A stretch of DNA of 52,854 bases. Origin: a virus. The notes below the pieces were generated by a model. The model was not told the origin of the DNA, searched no databases, and saw nothing but the letters and a program-made list of their open reading frames with translations. Positions 17,410-25,174 of the stretch are shown one piece after another. The first letter of the stretch is position 1. The number at the start of each line of letters is the position of its first letter. Where the stretch lies: positions 1 through 52,854 of the IMG/VR virus record IMGVR_UViG_3300030333_002333. One strand, written 5' to 3'. A program made the position numbers and the translations under genes.

Positions 17410-18246
17410 TTATTCTTCTCCTTCATCTTTGTATTCAGTTATTGCCTTTGTAATGTCATCGTAGGTAAAAGGCAGTATTTTCCCATTCAATGGTTTTAGT
17501 CTAGAACCAACTGTTCTCTCATCATAAGCTTGAAAAGAAACATTAGGTATAATTTCATCCTTAACAACCGTACTATACCCAATCACATCAGCTCTAGCAC
17601 ATAGTGCGTAACCTAGACCTCTAGGGAGTTCTGGGCTTAATTGCACTTTGCCATCGTTCATTTGAGATTGCTTTGAGTGGGATGTTAAAATCAAGTTAGA
17701 ACCATGTTGTTTCATAAGCATTTGTAAACGCTTAACTAAATCAACATTTTTCCTTCTTGCTTTACCCCAGTCAGCACCCCACTGACCTTCGCCCATAGCA
17801 GTTATACCAAGTTCTTCACATACTGCTTTCTCTATCCATTGATTGACAGTATCTATCGTATCAATGACCAGAGTTTCATATGGTAGTTCTTGCCAGTTAT
17901 CCTTTAACCAGAGGAATACCTCTGCTAATGAATAAACTTCCATGGGTTCTCCCTTCTGTGGACCTACACGATGATAAAAACCTCTTTCCAAGTTTGGAAT
18001 AATTTTCCTATCATCGCCTTCACCTTCGTAGGGGGGATTTAATGATGTAACAGTTACAACATTTGCTCCATCAACAAAGTCTGCTCCTAAATCAGTATCA
18101 AGAATTAAGACACCTTCGGCACCTTTACTTGACCAATTTGCAGCAGCAGTTGTTTTACCCGTTTTAGGCTGACCGATAAAATACCAAGTCAGCCCCCCGG
18201 GTGCATCTTGCCAATTAGTTGAAACTGTACGAGCTTGTATTTTCAT
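17410..18246 (-). CDS. RecA-fold ATPase, Sak4-like (AAA_24), 278 aa
   Basis: Walker A is IGQPKTGKTT (residues 24-33), followed by a short hydrophobic strand VLILDTDLGAD, a Walker B-like ETLVIDTIDT and a later LILTSHSKQSQ sensor strand. The size and motif order match the phage Sak4/AAA_24 family, compact RecA paralogues that act with SSB in single-strand annealing and recombination. GAGG lies 6 nt before the ATG. The gene overlaps the E1-like gene by 32 nt and is followed by the SSB-like gene, consistent with that role. Confidence 0.85.
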   Translation of the reverse strand: MKIQARTVSTNWQDAPGGLTWYFIGQPKTGKTTAAANWSSKGAEGVLILDTDLGADFVDGANVVTVTSLNPPYEGEGDDRKIIPNLERGFYHRVGPQKGEPMEVYSLAEVFLWLKDNWQELPYETLVIDTIDTVNQWIEKAVCEELGITAMGEGQWGADWGKARRKNVDLVKRLQMLMKQHGSNLILTSHSKQSQMNDGKVQLSPELPRGLGYALCARADVIGYSTVVKDEIIPNVSFQAYDERTVGSRLKPLNGKILPFTYDDITKAITEYKDEGEE

Positions 18247-18973
18247 ACGACACCTCTTCAGTTAATATGTTATCTGATTGTTCATCTTCTCCACAATAAA
18301 AGTCTTCTTTCTTTATATCTAAAGGCGAAAGACCTTGCCAAATATACTGAAAAAATGGTCTCTCAGTCAAGTAATTAAACATCTGAGTAACACCTATTCC
18401 AGCAATTAGGTTAGCACAGAATATCGTATGTTTCATTGTACATGGAGCTTGTTCTCCAGAGCCTCCGTTAGGAAACCAGTACTTATCATAAACATCGCTA
18501 TTCCTTGTTATTGTTATGCATGACATAGTTAGAGCGTCCATACGCATATCAATAAAGACTTGCCTATTTTCTCTTGTCAACCAGTTATCATAAACACATT
18601 TTCTTGAAGTCATGTCGTCTGTACAAACTATCGTTTTATCAGAAAGGACTTGCCCAGTGCCTGTGAATTTCTCCACAAGCATCTGGGTTTCCACATCTTC
18701 TCCACCGTAATTTTCAACTATCCTGTTTGCGAATCCAGCTTTAGTGTTGGACTCTGTAGGGTCGTACCATTTCTCTGGATACAGGGTTGTTCCAAAGTTG
18801 TGTTGTTCCATCGAATCGTTATCGTAACCTCTGATAAAATCAAATCCCATGATAGCCAATAGTTGAACTACTGCACTACCAATTCCACCAAGACCAACGA
18901 CTGTTACATCGTCAAGCCTTTCTTGTGGAATTAAGTCTTGATTCCTCAGATGTTTCTGGGAGAGCAATGACAT
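18215..18973 (-). CDS. ThiF/E1-like Ubl-activating protein, 252 aa
   Basis: The N-terminal arm QKHLRNQDLIPQERL is typical of ThiF-family E1 proteins. GLGGIGS (27-33) is the nucleotide-binding loop and DNDSMEQHNF (D51, D53, E56, N59) the acidic ATP/Mg segment. TIVCTDDMTSRK follows and CTMKH offers a candidate thiol (C178). E1 proteins adenylate the C-terminal Gly of a ubiquitin-like protein and form a thioester. No zinc-binding Cys pairs are apparent. GGAG lies 6 nt before the ATG, supporting this start despite the 62-nt overlap with the JAB gene. It is the last member of the Ubl cassette and directly precedes the RecA-like gene. Confidence 0.88.
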   Translation of the reverse strand: MSLLSQKHLRNQDLIPQERLDDVTVVGLGGIGSAVVQLLAIMGFDFIRGYDNDSMEQHNFGTTLYPEKWYDPTESNTKAGFANRIVENYGGEDVETQMLVEKFTGTGQVLSDKTIVCTDDMTSRKCVYDNWLTRENRQVFIDMRMDALTMSCITITRNSDVYDKYWFPNGGSGEQAPCTMKHTIFCANLIAGIGVTQMFNYLTERPFFQYIWQGLSPLDIKKEDFYCGEDEQSDNILTEEVSYENTSSYSFN

Positions 18974-19844
18974 CTCTAGCTCCTTCTATTTTATCAAATT
19001 CAGTTTCTCCTTTATTCCAAGCCATTATAAAAGATACTGGGTCTAAACCAAGTGCCTCTAATTGCTCAGCAAAAGCAGTATACTGTAATTTGTTATTGTG
19101 ATAGGCTTCGGCTAATAACATCAAGAATGCATCTTCAGGTTCACCTTGCTGACTAGCAAGTTCTTGAATCTCCTCAATAAGTTTCTCATCTGGGTCAGTC
19201 TCGTTGATAGCCTTCCCATAGCCGTTGAAACCTTGAGTGTCTCCATGTCCCCAAAATGTACCTTGATTGTATACATTTCCTCTGCCGTAAAATCCAACTG
19301 CAGTCGTCTCTTTCTTTTCTTTCTTAATCTTATCTGCAATGTATTTCCATTTACTCTCTTCTTCATCAGGTGGCATTTTCATTTTAACATCACCTTTAGA
19401 AGCTTCATAGATATGAACTTTATCATAATGGTCTTTATAACCACATGCAAATGCCCATCTCTCTTTAGCACTGGCAACAACAGTAGAACAATAAAAGTTC
19501 TCCTGTGGTGCATTATCTTCTATGCAGGATTTATCTGTACCACTGAAGAAAGCACCCATACTATGATGGGAATGAATTATTCCCATCATACACTTTTCAG
19601 TTTCTGGATACTCTTTCCATGTTTTGGTAAGAATCTTAGCTGTATCACCTGCTTCAATAGTAGTGGCTGTGCCATGTCCTAAATCAACAGGATGAAAGTG
19701 AACTAATTCAAATCCTACGGGGAATTTCTCGCCTTTTTTAAGAATTGGCTTGTACCATGCTGGTCCACTCCATTCTTCAGACGGGAATCTGTTTAGAAAA
19801 TAAGTCACCTTGTTCCACACTCTTAGTGGTACTTGTAAGTACAT
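18912..19844 (-). CDS. JAB/MPN (JAMM) metalloprotease, 310 aa
   Basis: Counting from the ATG at 19844, SEEWSG supplies the upstream Glu (E23/E24). HSHHSMGAFFSGTD gives H91, H93, S101 and D104, an exact HxH-x7-S-x2-D zinc-peptidase motif. Such enzymes trim Ubl precursors or remove Ubl from targets. The C-terminal 150 residues are acidic and helical with a Gly/Asn-rich linker (GRGNVYNQG), longer than a bare JAB domain. The second ATG (19844) is chosen because GGAG is 7 nt upstream; the first (19850) is only 1 nt away from it. It overlaps both the E2-like and E1-like genes. Confidence 0.88.
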   Translation of the reverse strand: MYLQVPLRVWNKVTYFLNRFPSEEWSGPAWYKPILKKGEKFPVGFELVHFHPVDLGHGTATTIEAGDTAKILTKTWKEYPETEKCMMGIIHSHHSMGAFFSGTDKSCIEDNAPQENFYCSTVVASAKERWAFACGYKDHYDKVHIYEASKGDVKMKMPPDEEESKWKYIADKIKKEKKETTAVGFYGRGNVYNQGTFWGHGDTQGFNGYGKAINETDPDEKLIEEIQELASQQGEPEDAFLMLLAEAYHNNKLQYTAFAEQLEALGLDPVSFIMAWNKGETEFDKIEGARDVIALPETSEESRLNSTRKA

Positions 19845-21915
19845 TTTCATACTCCTCGTATTTTTGCTTATAATGGTCTTTCCAACTATTATAAGCCAGT
19901 TTGATTATTTCCACATCAATCATGTATCTCAACTCTTTGACCTCGTCAATAGATTTTGGAAATTCTGGGAAAACTTTATAGAACCATCCAATGAAACTAT
20001 CAAGAACAAGTTCTTGCATATCAGAATCATAGTCATGCAAATTACCATGCATTGCATCCATAAAGATTTCCCTATCGTCTTCGTCAGCTAATTCACTCTT
20101 TGAAAGCATTTCGATTACGAATGACCTGTAAGGTCCAATCAGTGAACAATTTCTCAGACAATAGCTAAATAACTGTTGCCATATTTCACTATTCGTTAGC
20201 TTTTCTTGAGGATAATAGCCATCCCAGTTATGATTACGCAAAACTAATGTATCGGGAATTAAAATCATTCCCACAAAGTCTTGTGTATGCGACATTGGTG
20301 CGTATCTACCTGTTTTGCTCATGCTTTCACATGCTCTTTTCATCTTCATATTCCAATAGTCTACCCAAGCAAAGTTTGGGTGGTCATCATGAGTATAGTA
20401 ACTCATACTACCATCAGTAAAGGTACCGTCATCATTCCAATAACACCTACCTGCTAGTAGCATTGACTCTTCTTCTAGTTTATCATAATCATGATTGGTA
20501 GCAATGGTAAAATCTCTTGTAATGAGTTCCCATTCACCAGTTGAATCTGATAGTCTTGAAGAAACTTCCCATCTAGCGTGACTGTCCATAATAGTATCAA
20601 GCTCAGGGTTCTTTCCAAGAACCATTAGCATTGTAGTATAATTACCACACACTCTTTGGCTTGACCTATTCCATTCATGCTGTCCAAAATTGGAAAGAAC
20701 ATTAAGTAAGCCATAACCCATGGGTCTTCTACTAACATATGTTTTTAAATAATTTTGTTTAAAATCATCTAAAACATTACCCCAGTTCTGTCTATACCAT
20801 GTTGATACACCTTGCATGAAAGCGTGCATATCACCAAGCGTCCAGTCATACCCAGATTTAGAAGTTATCCATTGACAGACTGCACTTGATACTCTTCTGT
20901 CTGTTAAATGGCTTATTGAATCTGTCCAAGTAACATACTTAGAATATTGTTCTGCCCATTCATCACCAGAAATATCGCCATGTGGATATCTAGCAAAAGG
21001 TGCTAAAACAATCTCAGCCTGTTTATGGATATCATCTACCATATGTTCAAATGCCCACGGTTCTTTTTCCATGAGTTCTGAATTATCTTCATAGATATAC
21101 CAATTCAATACTCGTTCCCAGATAATAGCATTTCTACCAGTATCTTCACAAAATTGAATTATCCAGTCTTCGCCAAATACCTGTCTCAGACTCCTATCTA
21201 ATGCTATTGCTTTTTCAGGAGCACCCTTTCTTACTAGATTGAGAGCACCATAAGGATATACAAATCCACGCAATGTTTCATTAGTATTCTCATCTTGTAT
21301 CTTAGTATCCCACATATATGCATCTACACTAAAGAATGTACTACGACCATTATAGTCATTAAGAAATCCTCTAATAGTTTCCAGTTGCTGATATGGTGAG
21401 TTATACTGGGAATCGACAATATTTTCATGCCATCTTCCATAACAAGCATTACCACCATTATCTACATGTGGATGATAAAAAGTAAAGAATGGATTTTCAC
21501 ATAGTTCATATGCGTCTTCTGGTGGTGCATCTCTGAGATATGATACAGGTTCTGCTTTTTGCAAATACCTTAATACCTCAGGAGCCCAATCAAAATGTCC
21601 ATACCTTAAAGGAAATGCTACATAGCAAGGTGCTGTATACCAAAATTTTCGTATCCGTAATCGTATGTCCCGTACTATCCATAATACATAATCTCTCTGA
21701 CTATCATAAATAAATTCATATTCATTTAGAAAATCATACCAATTCATATTATTAGCGATATCTCCATCTGGGATTTTATTCAAAAACAATCGTTCCATTA
21801 GTTGTACTGCTGATATTTCGTTAGTTATTTCCTTGCCATCTACTACATTACTTGTATATTTAATTACACTTTTTTTATTTAATCGCTCGTGCGTTGCTGT
21901 TTCACTCGAAAACAT
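19777..21915 (-). CDS. E2-like (UBC-fold) protein with large C-terminal extension, 712 aa
   Basis: Residues 146-160 read FYHPHVDNGGNACYG. H148-P149-H150 with Gly155 and Cys158 matches the E2 HPN...G..C core with the exact H-to-Cys spacing of 10 seen in ubiquitin-conjugating enzymes; HPH in place of HPN occurs in prokaryotic E2-like families. The preceding 60 residues (FPLRYGHFDWAPEV, then DAPPEDAYELCENPF) suit the E2 beta-sheet. Residues about 170-712 are Trp/Tyr-rich and mostly helical, and I recognise no family. It could be a target-recognition or E3-like part. Position between Ubl and JAB/E1 genes supports the assignment. Sequence-only evidence; an E2 fold still needs structural confirmation. 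Confidence 0.68.
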   Translation of the reverse strand: MFSSETATHERLNKKSVIKYTSNVVDGKEITNEISAVQLMERLFLNKIPDGDIANNMNWYDFLNEYEFIYDSQRDYVLWIVRDIRLRIRKFWYTAPCYVAFPLRYGHFDWAPEVLRYLQKAEPVSYLRDAPPEDAYELCENPFFTFYHPHVDNGGNACYGRWHENIVDSQYNSPYQQLETIRGFLNDYNGRSTFFSVDAYMWDTKIQDENTNETLRGFVYPYGALNLVRKGAPEKAIALDRSLRQVFGEDWIIQFCEDTGRNAIIWERVLNWYIYEDNSELMEKEPWAFEHMVDDIHKQAEIVLAPFARYPHGDISGDEWAEQYSKYVTWTDSISHLTDRRVSSAVCQWITSKSGYDWTLGDMHAFMQGVSTWYRQNWGNVLDDFKQNYLKTYVSRRPMGYGLLNVLSNFGQHEWNRSSQRVCGNYTTMLMVLGKNPELDTIMDSHARWEVSSRLSDSTGEWELITRDFTIATNHDYDKLEEESMLLAGRCYWNDDGTFTDGSMSYYTHDDHPNFAWVDYWNMKMKRACESMSKTGRYAPMSHTQDFVGMILIPDTLVLRNHNWDGYYPQEKLTNSEIWQQLFSYCLRNCSLIGPYRSFVIEMLSKSELADEDDREIFMDAMHGNLHDYDSDMQELVLDSFIGWFYKVFPEFPKSIDEVKELRYMIDVEIIKLAYNSWKDHYKQKYEEYENVLTSTTKSVEQGDLFSKQIPV

Positions 21916-21947
21916 ATTGTTTCCTCCTTTTAAGTTGTGAACCGTGA

Positions 21948-21971
21948 GGGCTGGTTATTGTTTCCCAGCCC
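21948..21971 (-). promoter_or_regulatory. Hairpin between Ubl and E2-like genes
   Basis: GGGCTGG (21948-21954) pairs perfectly with CCAGCCC (21965-21971) across a 10-nt loop. It sits in the 87-nt gap between the Ubl stop and the E2-like start, upstream of AAAAGGAGG. No T-run follows, so it more likely sets message stability or the Ubl:E2 ratio than terminates fully. Confidence 0.4.
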
Positions 21972-22002
21972 CCCGTGTTCGATTATGCTGAAAAGTTAAA
22001 AA

Positions 22003-22272
22003 TTAACCTTTCAGAGTACTGACGATGAAGACTCTTGCTCCACCGTTCCCAGACTCTTGCTTAGCCTTCTGAAAAGACACAGTCTGTCCATCTCTTAAAC
22101 GAGTGGAAGACTTTGCAGGTTTACCACCTACATAGATTGCAACATCACTATCAGCGATACCGAATCCTTCCTTTTCAGCAATCTCAGCGGGAGTGGACGC
22201 TACCACAGTCTTAGGAACACCACCTGAATGGTATGCCATATAGCGTACAGTTGGTTTGTCACTATTTGCCAT
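22003..22272 (-). CDS. Ubiquitin-like (beta-grasp) protein, 89 aa
   Basis: The size and pattern fit a prokaryotic ubiquitin-like modifier: strand VRYMAYHSG, a helix STPAEIAEKEG, a short strand SDVAIYVGGK, RLRDGQTVSF, and a final strand ending RVFIVSTLKG with a terminal Gly. PRTRC-system protein C, a known prokaryotic Ubl, also ends in a short TKG-type tail. The terminal Gly would be the residue adenylated by the E1. GGAGG lies 10 nt upstream of the ATG. It is the first gene of the Ubl/E2/JAB/E1 cassette. Fold assignment rests on pattern and context. Confidence 0.68.
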   Translation of the reverse strand: MANSDKPTVRYMAYHSGGVPKTVVASTPAEIAEKEGFGIADSDVAIYVGGKPAKSSTRLRDGQTVSFQKAKQESGNGGARVFIVSTLKG

Positions 22273-22277
22273 AGTAA

Positions 22278-22598
22278 TTAGACCTCCGTTTGCTGTAGAA
22301 GATATTCCTCATGTTGTCGATGAGGTTTTACCTTCTGGGTTGTGACTGGTTTCCCAGTTTTCCTAATGGAAAATTTCGCAATAGGTTTCTTTCCAAGTAT
22401 ATTCATCTCTTTCCTGTAATTACCCTGAGCTTTTCTCAAGATATACAATGCGTCATCGTAACTCGGATATATACCTAATAGCGTCTTTTGCCATTCGATA
22501 GGAATCTCTACCTTCTCACCTTTAATGGTGACTTTTCTTGTTGTAAACCATTCTATTTGAATTAATGAATAGTTTACCTCTTGTTTTTTCTCTGCCAT
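22278..22598 (-). CDS. Hypothetical protein, 106 aa
   Basis: Its ATG is preceded by GAGGG and overlaps the upstream membrane-protein gene by 25 nt. It ends 5 nt before the Ubl gene. The protein is basic with beta-strand-like N-terminal segments (LIQIEWFTTRKVTIKG) and a disordered C-terminus (KPHRQHEEYLLQQ). No family recognised. Tight linkage with the Ubl gene raises the possibility that it is a substrate or accessory factor; that is a guess. Confidence 0.55.
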   Translation of the reverse strand: MAEKKQEVNYSLIQIEWFTTRKVTIKGEKVEIPIEWQKTLLGIYPSYDDALYILRKAQGNYRKEMNILGKKPIAKFSIRKTGKPVTTQKVKPHRQHEEYLLQQTEV

Positions 22599-22807
22599 GG
22601 TGCCCTCGTAGTATGTTTCATATAATCCTTTTTCTTATCCTTCTTTTTCCAAAGATATCTAAGACTACTATTCTGGCGACATGCCTCATTTCTCCACCAA
22701 CGCATTTTATTACGCATGTGGTTTAAACGCATACCAAGATAGGTTGACAAGAGTGTAAGTGTAACAATAACTATAGTTACACCAATAGGAATCAAGAAGA
22801 TTTCCAT
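22574..22807 (-). CDS. Small membrane protein, 77 aa
   Basis: Residues 3-22 (IFLIPIGVTIVIVTLTLLST) are a clear N-terminal transmembrane segment, followed by a strongly basic cytoplasmic-type tail (KKKDKKKDY). AAGGAG lies 8 nt before the ATG. Function unknown. It may be an early host-takeover or membrane-anchoring protein. Confidence 0.65.
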   Translation of the reverse strand: MEIFLIPIGVTIVIVTLTLLSTYLGMRLNHMRNKMRWWRNEACRQNSSLRYLWKKKDKKKDYMKHTTRAPWQRKNKR

Positions 22808-23011
22808 TTACTTTACTCCTTCGACTCTACAATCGACTTGTGATTCAATGTAATTATCAATTTCTATTTCAACATTTTCCCAATACTTATCTATTTCTGC
22901 TTTTGCTTTGTCTATATCACTATGAATCATTTCAATTGCTTTGTCTTGTGAAAGACCTATGAACATAAGTTCAGCGACCATTTTATTTATAGCCTCTTCA
23001 ACTTTACCCAT
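22808..23011 (-). CDS. Hypothetical helical acidic protein, 67 aa
   Basis: The ATG at 23011 is chosen because GGAGG lies 4 nt upstream. A longer frame opening at 23041 has no ribosome-binding site. The protein is predicted to be entirely helical with heptad-like repeats (INKMVAELMFIGLSQDKAIEMI) and acidic. No family recognised. Confidence 0.55.
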   Translation of the reverse strand: MGKVEEAINKMVAELMFIGLSQDKAIEMIHSDIDKAKAEIDKYWENVEIEIDNYIESQVDCRVEGVK

Positions 23012-23021
23012 GTTTCCTCCA

Positions 23022-23294
23022 CTATTTATGGCGTGAATCAAAAATGATTCTGCCGTTAGGGATTGTAACTGCTACTTTTCCATTATTATATGATGTAACA
23101 TCACTAACAATATCTGGGAACTTCTCCTGAAGCCCCTTAACAGTTAACTCGGTTGGTTTCCTTTTAGAAAACCTTGGTTTTTCTTTTAACATGTCACGAT
23201 TATACCTCCTTTGTAGTTGTTTCGTGTTCTTTACTAAATCTTTATAAAAATATGGCATAGAGGGAGCAGGCTCGCTTACGGAGTTGAATCGCAT
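23022..23294 (-). CDS. Hypothetical basic protein, 90 aa
   Basis: The frame is open back to a GTG at 23363, but no start has a strong ribosome-binding site; the ATG at 23294 follows AGTAGG at 12 nt and is a tentative choice. The C-terminus is beta-like (KVAVTIPNGRIIFDS) and the middle is Lys/Arg-rich (RFSKRKPTELTVKG). No family recognised. It is the first gene downstream of structured RNA region A on the minus strand. Confidence 0.45.
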   Translation of the reverse strand: MRFNSVSEPAPSMPYFYKDLVKNTKQLQRRYNRDMLKEKPRFSKRKPTELTVKGLQEKFPDIVSDVTSYNNGKVAVTIPNGRIIFDSRHK

Positions 23295-23404
23295 ATGCTT
23301 AACTGACCTACTCCCTCTCCCGTGATTCCCATATATAGAGGTCTGACCTTTTGCGTGCCTCACAGGTACCAGTAGACACTACTATAAACGAGTTTGGAAA
23401 TTAA

Positions 23405-24146
23405 AAAGGGGGCATAAACAGTTGTCTATACGGGATGTTCATACATAAGACTCAGAAGTCGGAAAAAATCATCTTACATAATCAGGCATCCTAAGGTTTA
23501 TACCCCCTTTGGCTCAAATCGTGCTGGACACCGATGGTCAAATATATGGAGTATAAACCCCACCAGTGCCCAGCTTTGAGAAATGCGATTTTGCCAGTAG
23601 TATACACGGTATAGCGAACCGTCCAATATAATGTATACTAAAACAAAGACGATGTATGGAAATGAATCAAACCATACGGGGATGTCTCAGTTCTTAATCG
23701 CACAACTCAGGATTAGCGTATGCAAAAGGAAACCTATGTGCGTAACAAAAGGGCGAAAGAGACCCAAAAACCACACATAGGGAATAAAACACACGCTAAT
23801 TACAGGATAAATTTAATTTTTATTGTCTTGCTGGGCATTCATGCCCCAATGACTAAAAAAAAATTACTTAAACAGACCTTGCATAGAACCATAATTACGA
23901 TACGATTCTACACAAAGCCTGCCACTCTCCACACGAGAGTGTTACAAATATACTATTATCTACTATCCAGTTAAACATAATTGCCAACTTGCGTATTTAA
24001 TAAAACTACAGTGTTCGGCTCTCTATCCAGAGAGTTAAGGCTTGTACTTCGCCTACCTCACCAAGTTTGATTATTCCTTCAGACGAGGTCTACATCGGAA
24101 TGCCCAGTTTTCTCTGGGACACCATAGCCAAGATTCCCTAATCTTG
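23405..24146 (-). ncRNA. Structured RNA region A, about 740 nt, probably minus strand
   Basis: There is no credible gene between 23364 and 24172. The stretch is a chain of perfect helices: 23405-23419/23496-23510 (15 positions, one C-A that becomes G-U on the minus strand), 23433-37/23487-91, 23523-27/23570-74, 23598-605/23633-40 around 23606-10/23618-22, 23654-59/23672-77, 23712-19/23793-800 around 23733-40/23774-81, 23923-29/23935-41, 24019-24/24029-34, 24055-59/24085-89, 24103-07/24114-18 and 24129-35/24140-46. Several C-A or A-C positions flanking helices become wobble pairs only on the minus strand, which is also the strand of the flanking genes. The density recalls large phage RNAs such as GOLLD and ROOL, but membership is not established. 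Confidence 0.55.
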
Positions 24147-24172
24147 TATATTTGCCTTAGCCAAGGGAACGA

Positions 24173-24358
24173 CTAAATTTTATATTTATTATAAAAAACA
24201 TCAAATTTCCGTCTCCTGTCCTTGTAATAGATAGCCCATAATTGCTTAACTTTCATTTTATTAAAATGACTCTTGGGCTTCCCAAACTTGCGAGAAGCCC
24301 AATTAACCAATTCTGGTTTAGTCCATGGAGGTACAGGGTCATATAACCAGCTATTCAT
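24173..24358 (-). CDS. Hypothetical small basic protein, 61 aa
   Basis: The ATG at 24358 overlaps the stop of the upstream gene (TAATG); an ATG two codons earlier is less well placed. The protein begins NSWLYDPVPPWTKPELVNWASRKFG and is rich in Trp, Lys and Tyr, resembling a short SAP/HeH-like helix-extended-loop-helix DNA-binding motif (KPELVNWASRKFGKP..KMKVKQLWAIY). That resemblance is weak. It is the last gene before structured RNA region A. Confidence 0.55.
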   Translation of the reverse strand: MNSWLYDPVPPWTKPELVNWASRKFGKPKSHFNKMKVKQLWAIYYKDRRRKFDVFYNKYKI

Positions 24359-24795
24359 TACCATTTCTCATGTTCAGGTAAATCATTCCAGTCTACATCA
24401 TCTTTATCAACAATATCCTGTAACACCTCAACGGCTGTACTAACTACCATCATTCCCAGAATAGGGTCCATCTGGAAATCAATCTGGTCTTGAAGAGTTT
24501 TAAGAGCGTCCTTTGTGCAACTACAAGTAGTAGAACATGTATGGTCACTCTCCCTTAATTTTTCCAGTTCCCTTTCGACTAACTCTTCATTCTTGTCAAG
24601 CCATTCCTGTGCACGCTTGACCTGTGCCTCGGCTAACTCATAGTTTAAATTGGGAACCTCGTCAGGATGAAAAGGAAGAATATCCTCCTCTTCATCTTCT
24701 TCAAAGTCCCCAAAACACAAATGAGCCATCGCTACAATCATTGCTGTAACACCAACAACGACCATACCAATGTTTATAACACTATCCCAGTTCAC
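24358..24795 (-). CDS. Membrane-anchored acidic protein, 145 aa
   Basis: The GTG start overlaps the stop of the preceding 42-aa gene (GTGA). Residues 5-27 (SVINIGMVVVGVTAMIVAMAHLC) form a transmembrane segment, followed by a run of acidic residues (FEEDEEEDIL), a helical coil and a CSTTCSC cluster near position 93. No family recognised. Confidence 0.6.
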   Translation of the reverse strand: MNWDSVINIGMVVVGVTAMIVAMAHLCFGDFEEDEEEDILPFHPDEVPNLNYELAEAQVKRAQEWLDKNEELVERELEKLRESDHTCSTTCSCTKDALKTLQDQIDFQMDPILGMMVVSTAVEVLQDIVDKDDVDWNDLPEHEKW

Positions 24796-24920
24796 GATAG
24801 CACCTTCTTACGAAGTTGCTTTTTCAGATTTCGCTTAATCTGGGAGGCTGTTCTCCCCATCTTTTTCAAGATTGAGGCTTTCTTGCGTTTAGCCATTTTA
24901 CGCATCTTTGCTTGTCTCAT
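24792..24920 (-). CDS. Very basic small protein, 42 aa
   Basis: GGAG lies 7 nt before the ATG at 24920, and the stop overlaps the next gene (GTGA). About half of the 42 residues are Lys or Arg (MRQAKMRKMAKRKKASILKK at the start), so it probably binds nucleic acid. It is too short for family assignment. Confidence 0.5.
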   Translation of the reverse strand: MRQAKMRKMAKRKKASILKKMGRTASQIKRNLKKQLRKKVLS

Positions 24921-25074
24921 CCATTTTCTCCTTTTTTTTAGATTTCAAAGACAAATGCCTCGTACGAGACATCTTAAAAGGCAAACCCTTACGGTTCTTC
25001 TTGCCTTTAACGGTTGTAATCTCGACAACCTGACGAGTTTTATTATTACGACTAATTTCAATAATCTCTTTCAA
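24898..25074 (-). CDS. Basic small protein with TTG start, 58 aa
   Basis: The open frame starts with TTG 6 nt after GGAG. It encodes a Lys/Arg-rich protein (KEIIEISRNNKTRQVVEITT at the start) and ends inside the following 42-aa gene. The non-ATG start and lack of homologues known to me keep confidence modest. Confidence 0.42.
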   Translation of the reverse strand: MKEIIEISRNNKTRQVVEITTVKGKKNRKGLPFKMSRTRHLSLKSKKKEKMDETSKDA

Positions 25075-25117
25075 TTTAAACTCCTACAATAATACACTAT
25101 ATTAACAAAATATATTA

Positions 25118-25170
25118 CCAAAAGAGTACAAGCCAACAACAAAAAAGTTGCTCGCCTATACTCTTTTTGG
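25118..25170 (-). other. Nested stem-loop between terminator-like element and small basic genes
   Basis: CCAAAAGAGTA (25118-25128) pairs with TACTCTTTTTGG (25159-25170) with a one-base bulge. Inside, CAAC (25137-25140) and GTTG (25147-25150) close an A6 loop. On the minus strand it directly follows the three-way element at 25180-25252 and precedes the TTG gene. Confidence 0.4.
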
Positions 25171-25174
25171 CAAC

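Noticed and set aside
23720-23974. 84-aa plus-strand open frame in the gap at 23.4-24.17 kb
   Set aside because: No ribosome-binding site, odd composition, opposite to its neighbours, and it lies wholly inside the helix-rich RNA region.
23405-24146. CRISPR array or group I/II intron in the helix-rich gap
   Set aside because: Inverted repeats differ from each other and are not regularly spaced direct repeats; no intron core motifs, exon junction or intron-encoded protein are visible.
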